From assembly GCA_026826555.1 (NCBI GenBank), contig JAKSZT010004976.1:7296900-7360899 (forward strand): a stretch of DNA of 64,000 nucleotides, given 5' to 3'. The notes below the pieces were generated by a model. The model saw only the letters and a list, made by a program, of their open reading frames with translations. It did no database searches and was not told where the DNA came from. Below, one piece after another: positions 45,955-57,146 of this stretch (position 1 is its first letter; each line of letters starts with the position of its first letter). The translations under genes and the position numbers were made by a program. Source of the DNA: Tolypeutes matacus (lineage: Eukaryota > Chordata > Mammalia > Cingulata > Chlamyphoridae).

Positions 45955-46500
45955 AGGCTTTTCTGCTCCCATCACTCCCTTCCTGCTTAAAACCCTTCCA
46001 AGACTTCCCCTTGCTCTGAGGACAGACACCTGGATTCTTACTGCAATTTAGCATCAGCTGCCCTACCTTCCCCCACCCCAGCCACCCCATGTTGCTCTGC
46101 CCCTCCCTCACTTCCCCGGACACTCAGTCTGACACCTCATGCCTCCTCCCACCTCAGGGCTTTGGCCAATGCTGGGTTCTCTGCCTAGGAAGCTCTTCCC
46201 CGCTACCTTCGCTACCTTCGCCTCCTTGTATTTAATGCCTATTCAGTCTTCAATGCTCACTTCCTCGGGGAAGCCTTATCTGGCCCTCCAGACTAATTTA
46301 GGGTTCCTCATCACATGCTCCTGTAGCACTTTTTCCTTCTGGCACTTATCACAATTTATGATTATGCACTCTTAATGTATCGAATTGAGGTCTATCTCCT
46401 CCGTACTTGCCTCTCACTATTGGACCCTTTGCAGCTGGATCGAGGCCTGGGTCAGGGTATCCTCCTATGAGGCACTAAATAAATACGGACTGAGTTAAGA
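45955..46500 (+). repeat. L2 LINE 3' end, long copy
   Basis: 'tcctgcttaaaacccttcca' and 'cctcccacctcagggctttg' (ORF2 tail), then 'gcactttttccttctggcac', 'ttatcacaatttatgattat' and 'gaggcactaaataaatacgg'. The order is that of L2, and the decayed polyadenylation end is visible. Confidence 0.85.
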
Positions 46501-46509
46501 TTGAATGCA

Positions 46510-47000
46510 AGGACCCAATGGTGAAGGGACAGGGCCTGGATTATGGTGTGATAATGGGGGTGAAAAGGAAAAGTCAGAAAGGAGAGATGTTGAGAAGACA
46601 GCATTTGGTAAGTGAGTGGAAGAAGCAGTCCAAAAAGGAACTAAGTTGCATGGAAAGAAATCTGATTATTTATGTTTTAGACATACTGAGTATGAAGGGC
46701 AAGAAGATTCCGGTGGAATCGCCCAGTGGTAGTTGGAAATGTCGGGTGTTTGGTGTTCAAGGGGGAGCTGACCCTGAATGAGGACAAAGTCTCCAAGAGG
46801 AACTGGTAGGGAGAGAGGAGCATGGGGCTGCCTCCTACGAGGAAAGGAAAGGGGGCCACAGGGGCCAGCGAAAGACACAGAGAAGAGTCCCAAAGATGAA
46901 AAGTAAGGGACCATAGAGGGTGAAGGAGATGGGTCAGCACTGTCAAAGGCTGCAGAAAGGTCAGGAAGAAACATTTTCACAATAAACCAGAAGAGGTGAT
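46510..47000 (+). repeat. Ancient interspersed repeat, family not assigned
   Basis: Purine-rich. 'ttttagacatactgagtatg', 'tggtagttggaaatgtcggg' and 'actgtcaaaggctgcagaaa' match a pattern I associate with a mammal-wide repeat, as at 8030-8650. Confidence 0.4.
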
Positions 47001-47040
47001 GCAAGTTAAATCCTGGCATGAATTTCCTAATCCTTTAATA

Positions 47041-48280
47041 TTTCTTAACCACACATCTTTTCAGGGCAAACTTTAGAAAGGCAGACAAGATAGAAGCATC
47101 TAGGATTTGGGTCTTTCTGAATTGTGAAAAAAAACACGTCTTCAATTAAATTAAACTAGAAGTTTTCAGAGATTAAAAAAGAATGCATAGAAGGAGAAAA
47201 TGCCAATTATGTTTAGGGAACTTTCTCGTGGAATTATCTAGATGTTTCCATGTGTGTCCTTTCCCCCCGACTCTTCACCCCACAGTAGCTGTGCTTTGGA
47301 ACCTCCTACGTTGTTTGAGCTATTTCATTTCTGGGTCATAGATATACTATTCCAGTGTTATTCATATATCCAATATCTTATAAATCATCTCCATAAATCT
47401 TATAAATCATACTTTCTACTCATTAAAATAGGTCTTGAGAAACTACACAGGGTAAATTCAGTAATTCTCTTCCAAAATAACTCTTCAAGTGGTTGATCCT
47501 GCTTTAGTATCAGAAAAATATACTCCCCCACCAAAAAAAATTTATCACTGCTACTTATACATACAAAGAAGGAGAGAGAAAGGCACTTTCTAAGCAAGAT
47601 TAATGCTTAAAATATTGGATTTTACTAAATACAGTGGAGGGGGAAATGTTTTTCAGTAGAAATCTGTACATTGTCCAGAGCACACTTCTTCAGATTCTGA
47701 TTCCAGCCTCTCCTTGCCCTTGTACTATTTTACAAATCTGTAAATGGATAACAATACAAAATAATTATCTATAAAGTGTGAATTTTGTCCAGAAAAGGTT
47801 CAACTGACTTCTCTCCCCTCCCTGTGGATAAAAACCAGTTTTGCTTCTATTTGCACATTGATTTAACTATTCCTGATAGTTAAAGAACATATCTGTTCTT
47901 TGGCTTTTCCTTTGGAATGTTTGGAATATCTTACCAGTTTCCTCATTTTAAATAAAAATCTTTAACATGTATTCGTTTTATTTCTGTGTGAGAGTCATGA
48001 CTTCACTGTTTTTAAAAACTATTCTTTAACAAGGAGGTGAGGGAATAGTTACCCCACGAATTTAGAAAAACAATGGACAACTGATGAATATGCATAAACC
48101 ACTACCACGTGTAGAAGTGTCAGCTGTGATCTCAGCTGCCTGTCATAGGCTCTTGGGAAAAGGGTGAAGAGTTGCTCCTTCCCACAGTCCAGAACTCTAG
48201 CCTCCGAATCCCAATCTATATGGGACATCTCAAATGCAACACTCATACCAGACCTGTGTCTGCTGACGCAGTGAATGTGT
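47041..48280. other. Non-genic stretch, nothing recognised
   Basis: AT-rich, unique-looking. A short (AATG)n run follows at 48281-48298. Confidence 0.4.
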
Positions 48281-48298
48281 AAATGAATGAATGAATGA

Positions 48299-50412
48299 CC
48301 GAAGCTGGACACCTACAAAAACTAGGGTTTTTATTTACTCCCATCAGGAGCAGTGCAGGCTGGCTCCAGGTTAAAACATCACCTCTCCCTTTAGTTACAA
48401 ATTCATCTTCCCCTTCCATCTGGGTCTGGAGAGTGTCCATTCACAACCCCACTCTGCTCACTCCCCTCCTCTGCCTGTTCCAGGAAATCCTTTGAGTTAA
48501 AATTCTCAAGACCTAAAACTCCCCATTGAAATGAGAGCTTGTGGTGGATCTGATAGCATCAGGGCACACAGAGATGCTTAAGTGGCAAAGCATCAGCCCA
48601 AGGGGACCCTGAAGGTAGAAATGGGTCAGCTGGAGGGGGCATTCAGGCCTTGCAGACTGGGGGAGATCGAGTTCACTTATTATGCAGTGTTCTAGAGCCT
48701 CGGCATTCATTTCTCAGCACATTTTGCCAGGGAGACAAAGGGCAGCCATTTTGCAGTAAAATGACCCCCCATTGTCCAGGGAGGCCGATTCACTATTCAT
48801 CACAGCTGTCCTCAATGAGAGCTAAGTGTGCCCAAAGCTCCTGAATTTGGGGCCACCAGCCTGCAAGGAGTATCGTGGCCAAGAAGGGAGAGAGGTGAAA
48901 ACTCCACCATTGACCCACAAGCACCACTTACACAGACCTACCGGAGCTAATTAGAAATCATTCTCATCTACTCATTCTCGCCCGTCCCTGGAAAACCACC
49001 TGGACACCTTCAGTAACATCAGCTCACAAGCACTTTTCCATTTCTCAGAATTCAAACCCAGCCCACTTGCCCCACTGAGTGAGACTGGGTGAGATTTTCC
49101 CCATTTCCCATCAACAGCTCTACCTCAAGGATGGGGAAATGGAGGAATGGAGTGGCCTGAAGGGGGACCAGACTATCCTGAGAAAAGAATGCCCGGGTCT
49201 GAGAGAGGATGGCCGGGAGGTGGGGGGGGGGGGTGAGCTGTGGTTCCTGCGGTGCCTGAGGGAGCGTCCAAGTCCGCCTGGTGTTTGCACAAATTGTGGG
49301 GCCAAAGAGCATGCAAGCCACTCTAGATGACATGGCTGGGTAGACACGCCAATGAAAAAGACCTTCAATAGGAAAGCCTCCCCAAGTACTCGGAGCCCCC
49401 CACCCAAGCCCTGCCCTGCCCTGTAAGCCACCTCTCCCACACTCAGCTTTGCCCACTTGCATGGTCTTCTTCCATCCAGTTGTTTTGCTTTCCCAAAATC
49501 GATTGCAAGGTCCCAGCAGGGCCATGCAGACCTGTCTAAATGGCACAATCCACATCAGAGGGTCCAGGTGCCAAGGCATGGGGCAGGAAGAGGTGGTGGT
49601 CTATTGCTGGCCGGGCTCACTAGGGCAGGGGTGCACCTGTGGGTGCCCACCCAGGTCCCTGCACTGGGCGGTGCAGCACCCCCAGCCACTGCATGAGTTT
49701 GGCTGCTAATGCCTCTATGCTGCCCCCTTCTCCGCAGAATCGCCCTCACCAAGAGGAGCCACCTTGCCTGGTAACTTACACCACCCCCATGCCAGAGGCA
49801 GCCAGTGGCCAGTGAGTGGCCGGCACAGGGGTCCAAGGGGCCAGCCCCCGTGCCCCAAGGCGGGATCGCTGCTGTGATGCAACATGCTCTGGAGCTCCCT
49901 GTGAGATGCATGGGACCCCAGAAGACCCCACATCTGAGCTCAGCACTCACCCTCAGCTCCGTCCTGCTGAGGGTCTTCCCACAATATCTCACTTGCCCAA
50001 GGATCAGAGTGTGGCAACCAAAGACAGTGGAAACCTCTAGACCCCTTATCCATTTTCTCCTTTGCAAGGGAAATCCAGGTGGCACCTCTGCCACCAACCC
50101 GTTTCCCGGGGCCTGCCTGTACACATGCGCATGCTCCCCTGGGGAGAGTGCTGCAGTTCCTTGAGCTCCCAGCAGCCCAGACCAGACTCTGCCTTTACCG
50201 CACCAACCCGCGTTGTCAGATGTCAGCCCTGCCATGGGTGATCCCAGAATTCTGGGATCCCCAGCGGCAGGCAAGGTGGTATTGGGGTCTGCATGCTATT
50301 TCAAAATAACAGAAATCTCAAGTAAGCCTGTGATGGCTGATGGAAAAGTTCCATGGCTCTGCTTTCAGCTGAAATGATATAAACTCCAGTGGTAATGTTA
50401 GTTATTGCAGGG
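48299..50412. other. Non-genic, GC-richer stretch
   Basis: Contains a G homopolymer at 49221-49232 and overlapping long frames on both strands (for example 49555-50274) that follow GC content. A very good acceptor 'cccccttctccgcag' at 49737, followed 33 bases later by 'ctg|gtaact', is noted under findings. Confidence 0.35.
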
Positions 50413-51052
50413 TGTGGCAGTTTGGTATTATTTATGAATTCCAAAAATAGATATTGGCTTATGTTTGTAAACTGGTCTGTTCCTCTGGGCGTAGTAGATT
50501 ATATTAAATTCAGAGGTTTCACTTTTACTTGATTAAATAATGATTAAGGCTTTGATTGGGCCACATAGGACTCTGAGTCCCTGTCCCTTTGGTGGGCGGG
50601 GACTCATGGAGAAAGCTTCACAACAGAGGAATTAGTTGCAGTTTTTCTGATGCTAGAGCTCCGGGAAGTAAATACACAGGAGAAGAACACAGAGGAATAG
50701 AGACGGCTCCATAGACACGGCAGAGGCCTCAAGAAGAGAGAGCACCTGATAGTCAACAGCTGACCTTGTGACGAGACCACAGCAGCTGAGCCCGGAGAGA
50801 GAAGAGACTTATCCCAGCCTACAGCTGATATTGGAAGAAGCTGGGGCCACGGAGCCTTAAGAAGTAGAAGCAGCCTGAACCCTTGCAGATGTTGGCAGCC
50901 ATCTTGCTTCAATATGTGGCAAGAGACTTTGGTAAGGGAAGTAACTGACTATGACCTTGTGACTGTAAGCTTCTGCCCCAAATAAAGACCTTTTATAAAA
51001 GGCAACAGATTTCTGGTACTTTGCATCAGCACTCCTTTGGCTGACTAATACA
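50413..51052 (+). mobile_element. Solo LTR (family A)
   Basis: 640 bp, TG...CA. Flanked by 'caggg' and 'taggg', a 5-base target duplication with one change. Shares its start with the LTR at 23451-24084 and its end with 58684-59344. Polyadenylation signal AATAAA at 50981-50986, followed by 'gcaacagatttctggtactt' and 'ggctgactaataca'. No internal sequence. Confidence 0.8.
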
Positions 51053-51936
51053 TAGGGTGATGGAAAGTCCTGGCTAGCTGTTGTTGTGGGTTTTTGATGA
51101 TTTTCAGGGGACAGTGAACAGATGAATGCTTTAATAATATGGCTTTTTCGGTCAAAGGAACTTTCCCAGAGTGGCCTGAGATGGATGGAAGAAAATAATG
51201 GAGGGAGCATTGGAAACCACTATTTCTACAGGATTGTTAAACTAGTCATCCTGGAGGTAGGGGTAAGGGTGGGCAGAAGGAAGATTGAGAAGATGATGGA
51301 GGAAACTCCGGGTGGTACCAAATTGTTCTTCACCTGCACTAGGGGCTGTGGCACCCAGGCAACCCCAGGGGTGCACTGAGAACTGAAAGAGGCAGGCTGC
51401 CCCCCATCATCAAGGAACGAGAACCACAACTGCCATGGGAAGAGAGGGCTGCCGATGGTTACACAGAGCCGACTAGAGGACTCCTGGCTTGGTCACATGC
51501 TTTGCTGTGCTTTGCATGGTCATCCCAGTATGGACCTCTCCCCTGGACACAAGAGCAGAGGCTGCCTGCAGGGGCCCCTGTCAGTCTGGTCTGTTCCTTC
51601 GACAGACGCCCTCACCACCTCTTGGAAGCACAGAGCTGGTTCTGCAGAGGCCCCTGTATCACTTCCCGAGAATTGCCACCACCACCCCCAACCCCAGTAG
51701 GCTGAGGCCGCTCCACGGAAGGCTGGACACAGCAGCCAGGAGGGCGGGGAGGCAGGAAGAGTTGGCCACGGACGTCTTTGTATTCTATGAGCTGTGAGAC
51801 TGGGGCAGACAGCTGCAGCACCCCCAGTAGCAAGCAGGGTGATAGGGGTGTTATGAGAACACAAAGAGCCTGTCCTGTCCCCGCACATACCAGAAGCACG
51901 CGACATGTCTGTGGTTTCTCTGATGCACACCCCCCC
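51053..51936. other. Non-genic stretch, nothing recognised
   Basis: GC-rich between 51480 and 51800. The 160-codon minus-strand frame (51520-52002) runs into the adjacent LTR and is accidental. Confidence 0.4.
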
Positions 51937-52380
51937 TTGTGATGGTTGGAAGCTGCATGGACCCCAGAAAAGTAAGTTCTTCAAGTTAATCCATTCCTGC
52001 ATGTGTGGACACTTTGCAAGTAGGATCTTTTGATAAGTAGGATCTTAAGTCAAGATGTGACCCTCCTCGTTCAGGTTGGGTCTTAATCCTCTTACTAGAC
52101 TCCTTTATGAGAGAATGAAATTCAGACAAAGAGAGAGAAAGCCACGGAAGCAAGATGCTGAAAGCAACAAAACCCAGGAGAGAAGGGAGAGACCAGCCGA
52201 CGCAGCCGTGTGACAGAGGAGCCCTGGATCACGGGCAGCCAGTCTTCGGGGAGAAAGCATCGTCTTGATGATGGCTTGATTTGGACATTTTTCTCAGCCT
52301 CACACTGTGAGCTTGTGAGCTAATGAATTCCCAAGCCATTTTATGGTGTCTGCTTGGAGCAGCTTTAGCTGACTACAACA
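51937..52380 (+). mobile_element. Solo MaLR-type LTR (family B) with 5-base target duplication
   Basis: Starts 'tgtgatggttggaagctgca', ends 'agctgactacaaca'. 'cccct' occurs directly on both sides (51932-51936 and 52381-52385). Internal words 'ttaatccattcctgcatgtg', 'gttgggtcttaatcctctta' and 'ccttgatttggac'-like text match the LTRs of the provirus at 30081-33248 and the solo LTRs at 55701 and 56727. Confidence 0.82.
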
Positions 52381-52973
52381 CCCCTCCCACCCCGGCTGAA
52401 TGAAGGAAGGGAGGTGCAGTCACCTGGCCCGGGCTTACCTGCCCTCTCAGGTGCTGACAAAGGGCCTGAGGAAGCTCCTCATATGTGTAGCCTGGTCGCC
52501 GTCAGTCGCAGCCTGCCCCATCAGGGCCTTCACGTGAGAGACACTGCACCACCCCAGTCTCACCTCGGGGGACACTTTCACCAATGCCAAGGAGACGCAG
52601 GAGTGGGATTCCCAGTTGCAGGAGGCGAGGCAGGGGGCTAAGAACGCACAGCGTGGCTCAGAGAGCCCATGCCTGGTATTTTCATCTACAGGTGTTGGGG
52701 TTGCCCCTCCCCTGGGCTGGATGCCATGGTGGCAAAAGTCGCACGCAAGGGGCTGCCACCCTAGGCTGACCTCCTGTGGTGCTGAAAGAGACCAGATGCA
52801 GTAATTTTGGAAAGACTTGTTCTTGCTCTGCTTTTGTTTTTTCGTTTAAAATAAGTTCTCCTCTGAGGAGCTCCAGTTATCGTGCTCGCATGGCCTCCCA
52901 TATAATTAGCACTTCTCCTGCGCTGCGATTCCCCTGCTTCTCCTGACTACCTCCCAAGCTGGTCCTCCAGGGG
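52381..52973. other. Non-genic stretch with two minus-strand donor-like sites
   Basis: Minus-strand donors 'gggcag|gtaagc' (at 52432-52438) and 'cccgag|gtgaga' (at 52561-52568) are present, but no matching acceptor gives a clean open exon. Left uncalled. Confidence 0.3.
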
Positions 52974-53158
52974 CGTGCATGTGCGTGTTTGTGCGCACGT
53001 GTGTGCGTTTGTATCGTGTGTGCACGCGCATGTGTGCATGGATGTGTGTAGTGAGTTGTGCATGTGTGTGCACGTGTGGTGGGTGGGCAGGAGTGGATAT
53101 GCGTGTATGTGCGTACATGTGTGTGTGTGCATGTGTGTGCATGTGCGTGCATGCAGAA
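52974..53158 (+). repeat. (TG/CATG)n alternating purine-pyrimidine tract
   Basis: About 185 bases of interrupted GT repeats with many 'gtgcatgtgtgtgcatgtgc' variants and several 'gcgc'/'cacgtg' steps. Such tracts favour left-handed Z-DNA and are length-variable. The Cys/Val- or His/Thr-rich frames across it are artefacts. Confidence 0.9.
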
Positions 53159-53164
53159 AGTGGT

Positions 53165-53525
53165 CTGCTGTAACAAAGTACCACACTAGGTGGCTTAAAA
53201 CAAAAGGCACTGGTTATCTCACGCCTCTGGAAGCCAGACGTCTAAAATGAAGGCTGCAGCAGGGCGGTGCTTCCCCTCCTTCCCTGCCTCTGGAGGTCAC
53301 CGGCAATCCTTGGTGCACCTCTTGGCTTGTGGTGGCATCACTGCCATGTCTGCCTCCGTGTTCACACCACCTCCTCGCTGTGTCCGTGTGTCCCAGTTTC
53401 CCCATTCTAAATGGACATGGGTCACACGGGGTGAGGGGCCAAGCCAATCAAGCTGGGCCTCAACTTGACTAATTATTCCTTAAACATATCTAACTGGGGG
53501 TACAATCCAGTGCAGAACAGTGGGG
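53165..53525 (-). mobile_element. MaLR LTR (MST/MLT1-like), antisense
   Basis: 'ctgctgtaacaaagtaccac', 'actaggtggcttaaaacaaa', 'tctcacgcctctggaagcca', 'cctcctcgctgtgtccgtgt', ending 'acaatccagtgcagaacagt'. Reverse order of a MaLR LTR. Confidence 0.8.
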
Positions 53526-53879
53526 GCAGTGGGAATAAAATTCCCTTTTAGAGATGTTCCGAGAGGAGAGAAAGAGAAGTCTATGAAGAAGAACAGGAGG
53601 GAGAGAAGAAAGGGGAGGAATTGGGGGGGGCACGACAATACTATTGTTGCTGTTTCGGCCTCAAGAGGGCCAGCGTGTGCTTTTGTCTGGCTCCCCTCTT
53701 GTGTGCCGCAGGGAGCTAACGCTAAACCAGGGTGAGGGGCTGACAGGGGATGGTGACGCGCCTACTCTGGACACAAAGGGCCTGGCCCCCCTTGGTCAGG
53801 TTTGCCAGTGAGCGCTTTCCATCAACAGCGCACTGCCCTGCTCTAAAACCCAGCTGACCCTTGAAATAGGCACGTCCAC
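53526..53879. other. Non-genic stretch, nothing recognised
   Basis: Purine-rich run at 53560-53620. No supported feature. Confidence 0.4.
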
Positions 53880-54128
53880 TCTGGGGAACTGTTTACTAGA
53901 ATCTGCTGAGGCTGAACAGAGGGACGCCCTCAGACCCAGCCATTCCACTCTGAGGGCTGTACTCACGGAAATGTACACGTGCTACCATGGAAAGAAGGGC
54001 CGAGAAGATTCACCGCCTGACTCGTAACAGACAAGTCCAGGCCTCTGGACTTCAATTCTCACAGTAAAACACTAAATAGCAGTGACAACTAATAATGCAG
54101 TGTAACACTGGACACGCTGTAACTGAAT

Positions 54129-54140
54129 GGCACAAGCATT
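54129..54140 (+). repeat. Left target-site duplication of the L1 at 54141
   Basis: 'ggcacaagcatt' here and identically at 54660-54671. Confidence 0.9.
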
Positions 54141-54659
54141 ATTTTTTAATTTATCTCTTTATTTTTAAAGAAGCTTTAGATTATATAAATGTTACATAAA
54201 CAAATATAAGAGATTCCCACATACCCCCACCCCCCCTCTCTCCCCACTTTCCCCCATTAACAGCATCCTTCATTAGTGTGGTTCATATGTGACAACTGAT
54301 GAATACAAATTGAAGCATTGCTACTAACCGTGGTCTACAGTTTACATTGTGGTTTACACTTTGCTCCACACAATTTTATAGATTTTGACAAAATATCTAA
54401 TGGTCTGTATCCGTCATTGCAATGTCATGCAAAACAATTCCAACGTCCCCCAAATGCTCCATGTTATACCTATTCTTCCCTCTCCTTTCCCTCAAAACCT
54501 CTAGTGGCCACTGCCTTTATATCAACAATAGAAGTTCTACCATTGCTAGAATAATAAGTCCCCTTTCGTCCATGGTTGCACTCCCCCCCTTATGTTTATT
54601 CATTCCTCAATCCTGAGGATTTGGGGATGGTGATGCCCACTCTGTTTCGATTGAGAGGG
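54141..54659 (-). mobile_element. 5'-truncated L1 3' UTR, antisense
   Basis: T-rich tail at the left, then 'acaaatataagagattccca', 'gtcatgcaaaacaattccaa' and 'gaggatttggggatggtgat'. A perfect 12-base target duplication flanks it. It lacks ORF2 sequence. Confidence 0.85.
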
Positions 54660-54940
54660 GGCACAAGCATTTTAAACAAAAGAACACATGGACAGACGAT
54701 TACATTTAAATAAAGTACCCCAAACAGGCAAAACTAATCTGTGCTGTTCGAAGTTGGGATAGCAGTTACTCCCCGGGGGAAGGCGGGCAGCTGGCAAGGA
54801 CCAGGTTGGAGGCTGTGGAGGTGCTGGTCATGCTCTACCTGGATCTGGCTGCAGTACTTTGCGAACATCCATCAAGCTGCTTACTTTTTCTAGATATACC
54901 GTGTGTGTTCTAAAAAGTCACAAAATGAATCATATTCTCT

Positions 54941-55700
54941 GTACTGAAACCATCCTTGTTACTTCCTATTTCAGATGAAAATAGAAAAAGTAGCGGGAAA
55001 ATGTAAAAGCGGCTCAGGCTCTTAAAGTAAAGTCAACTAAAGCAAGACTGAGGTGCAGGCTTACATCAGAAGGCGAGGCGGAGGCTGGGATGGGGGAAAG
55101 AAGGCCAAAGCACAGCACGCCTGATGAGAGCTGTCTGCTGCCCGTCCCCCCACTCTGCCCAATTCCCTCCTGCAGGGCAGGTCTCAGTCCAACTGCATTC
55201 AACCACACATCAAAGCTGAAGCTGCTAATCCTGCATTCAGCTTACAATACGTGCACACTGACATGACAGAACCAGGGACCCGAGGGACCACGCAAGCAGG
55301 ACACCTGAGGAACCAACTGTGCACCCCCAATTCCAGCCCAGCCAGTTTCCAGATGTTTCAGAGAGACTCACACCAAGGAGCTTGCATGTGACCTGAACAG
55401 ATGTTGAACCCTGGAGAACAGGGATGAGCCTGACTTCAAAGGGACCCCACACAGGCCTTCTCAGAAGGTGATTCTAATGAAGGCCCTTTTCAGGATTACT
55501 TACAGATGGCCAAGTGGCTGCAGATGGGCTGGTGAAACGTGTGGCGGGGTTAACCAAATCTACACCATAAATCAGACCCCTGAGCACACCACTGTCACCC
55601 AGCACTGGCCCGCGCCCGCCTTGCCAGCAGCAGCAAGGCCCCGCCCCTCAGAAACTCACATCACCTCCTTCCACTGCAGATCGAACTTGGCCTTGGGAGG
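54941..55700. other. Non-genic stretch, nothing recognised
   Basis: Unique-looking, moderate GC. No supported exon. Confidence 0.4.
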
Positions 55701-56148
55701 TGCTCTAATTTCCCAGGATGCTCAAGCAAATGCCATGCAAAGGGTCGGCTGAAACAAGTTTAATGGCTCACGATTTTGAGGCCAGGAAAAAGTCCAAATC
55801 AAGGCAATGCTTTCTCCGCAAAGACTGGGTGCTCTAGGCTGGTTGCCAGCGATACTTGGTCCTAGGCTCCTCTGTCACATGGCCTCTCCTGGCCTCTCAG
55901 TTCTCTCTGGGTTCCACTGAATTTCAGCTTCTTACTTCCTGTGGTTTTCTCTCTTTTCTGTCTGAATTTCATTCCACTTCTAAAAGACTCCAGTAATGGG
56001 CTTAAGACCCCTCCTAATTGAGGTGGGCCACACCTTAACTGACATCAGCTCACCCAAAGGGCCTACTTACAATGGGTTCACACCCACAGGAATGGATTCA
56101 GTTTAAGAACACGTTTTTCTGGGGTACATACAGCTCCAAACCACCACA
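55701..56148 (-). mobile_element. Solo MaLR-type LTR (family B), antisense
   Basis: On the minus strand it opens 'tgtggtggtttggagctgta' and closes 'gaaattagagca'. The block 'aatccattcctgtgggtgtg' is shared with 30081 and 32821. Flanks 'ggagg' and 'ggaag' could be a decayed 5-base duplication. No internal sequence. Confidence 0.78.
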
Positions 56149-56726
56149 GGAAGGAAAAGGAAGATCAATGAACCCATGCAGCTCCTGAAACTGGGCAGTG
56201 ACCCTAAACTCAAAATTTAAAGCATCCTAACAAAAAGGGGCACAGCATGATGACTGACCTGTGTGTGGATGAAGACTTAGTTCATCAAATATCTGTGCTG
56301 GTGTCATAATTTCTCATGATCACTGTTTCAGGGTGACTTCTAGATACCACAATTAATATTACTTTTTAAAGGTAATTGCAAGTTTTGGAACTATCTGGAG
56401 CCTGAGCTGTTCCTTGGGGTATAACAGCCCAGGTAGAAAGAGGGAAACTATAAACTTATGCTATCAAAAAAATAAGTACAAGTAAGGTTTAAAACCTGCA
56501 GGCCCTAGGCTATCAGATAATCTACCATCCCCAGGTGAATCCCCTCCCTCCTTTTCCACACAGCCATTCCTGTCTGTTGGTGGGTCTTCCATCACATCTG
56601 TTGGCCTTTGTATATGCCCTGGATGCTCATTTTAAGTTTGTGTTTTCTTATCTAAAACATTCTGGGGTGGAGGACAGAAGCATCCCAGGGGATATGGACT
56701 GGTCCATCCCTTCTCTTGGGAAGTAA
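56149..56726. other. Non-genic stretch, nothing recognised
   Basis: Unique-looking DNA between two solo LTRs. Confidence 0.4.
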
Positions 56727-57146
56727 TGGTGGATTGAGTTACATACCCCAACAAAGACATGTTCCTAATTTTCATCCACTTTCCTATGGGTTAGAACCCA
56801 TCGCGAACAGGACCTCTTGAGGATGTTATCTTTCATGACTCTGTGGCCCAAGAATGGGGAGGGGGTGTCTTAATCCAGATTATATTGGAGATCTTAGCAA
56901 GAGAAGAAACCAGAAGAGCAGACACAAGGAGAGAGAGCATACATGGGAAGGGAGGCAGAGGTACAGAGCCAAGAAACCCCAAGCATTTCAGCAAACTAGG
57001 ACCAGAACAGTAGTCTTCAGGGAGAAAGCATAGTCTTGCCAGCACCTTGACTTTGGACTTCTAACCTCAAAGCCATGAACCAATATATCCCTGTTGTTAA
57101 GCCAACCCATCATGGGGTACCTGTCTTAGCAGCCCTGGCAAGCTAA
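56727..57146 (+). mobile_element. Solo MaLR-type LTR (family B), diverged
   Basis: Starts 'tggtggattgagttacatac', a counterpart of 30081. Includes 'gggagaaagcatagtcttgc', 'acttctaacctcaaagccat' and 'ccctgttgttaagccaaccc'. The most diverged of the family B copies. Confidence 0.7.

Larger units (their letters stand above)
53880..54940 (+). mobile_element. L1M-type 3' end, split by a younger L1
   Basis: Left part includes 'cagtgtaacactggacacgc' and 'tgtaactgaatggcac'. Right part includes 'aaaagaacacatggacagac', 'ataaagtaccccaaacaggc', 'gttgggatagcagttactcc' and 'aacatccatcaagctgctta'. Together they follow an L1M 3' UTR, interrupted at 54141-54659. Confidence 0.7.

Noticed and set aside
49555..50274. 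239-codon minus-strand open frame, the longest gap-free frame
   Set aside because: GC-rich region where long frames occur by chance on both strands; composition is Gly/Ala/Pro/Arg-rich without a domain.
52877..53250. His/Thr-rich and Cys/Val-rich frames on both strands
   Set aside because: Direct translations of the interrupted GT repeat tract.
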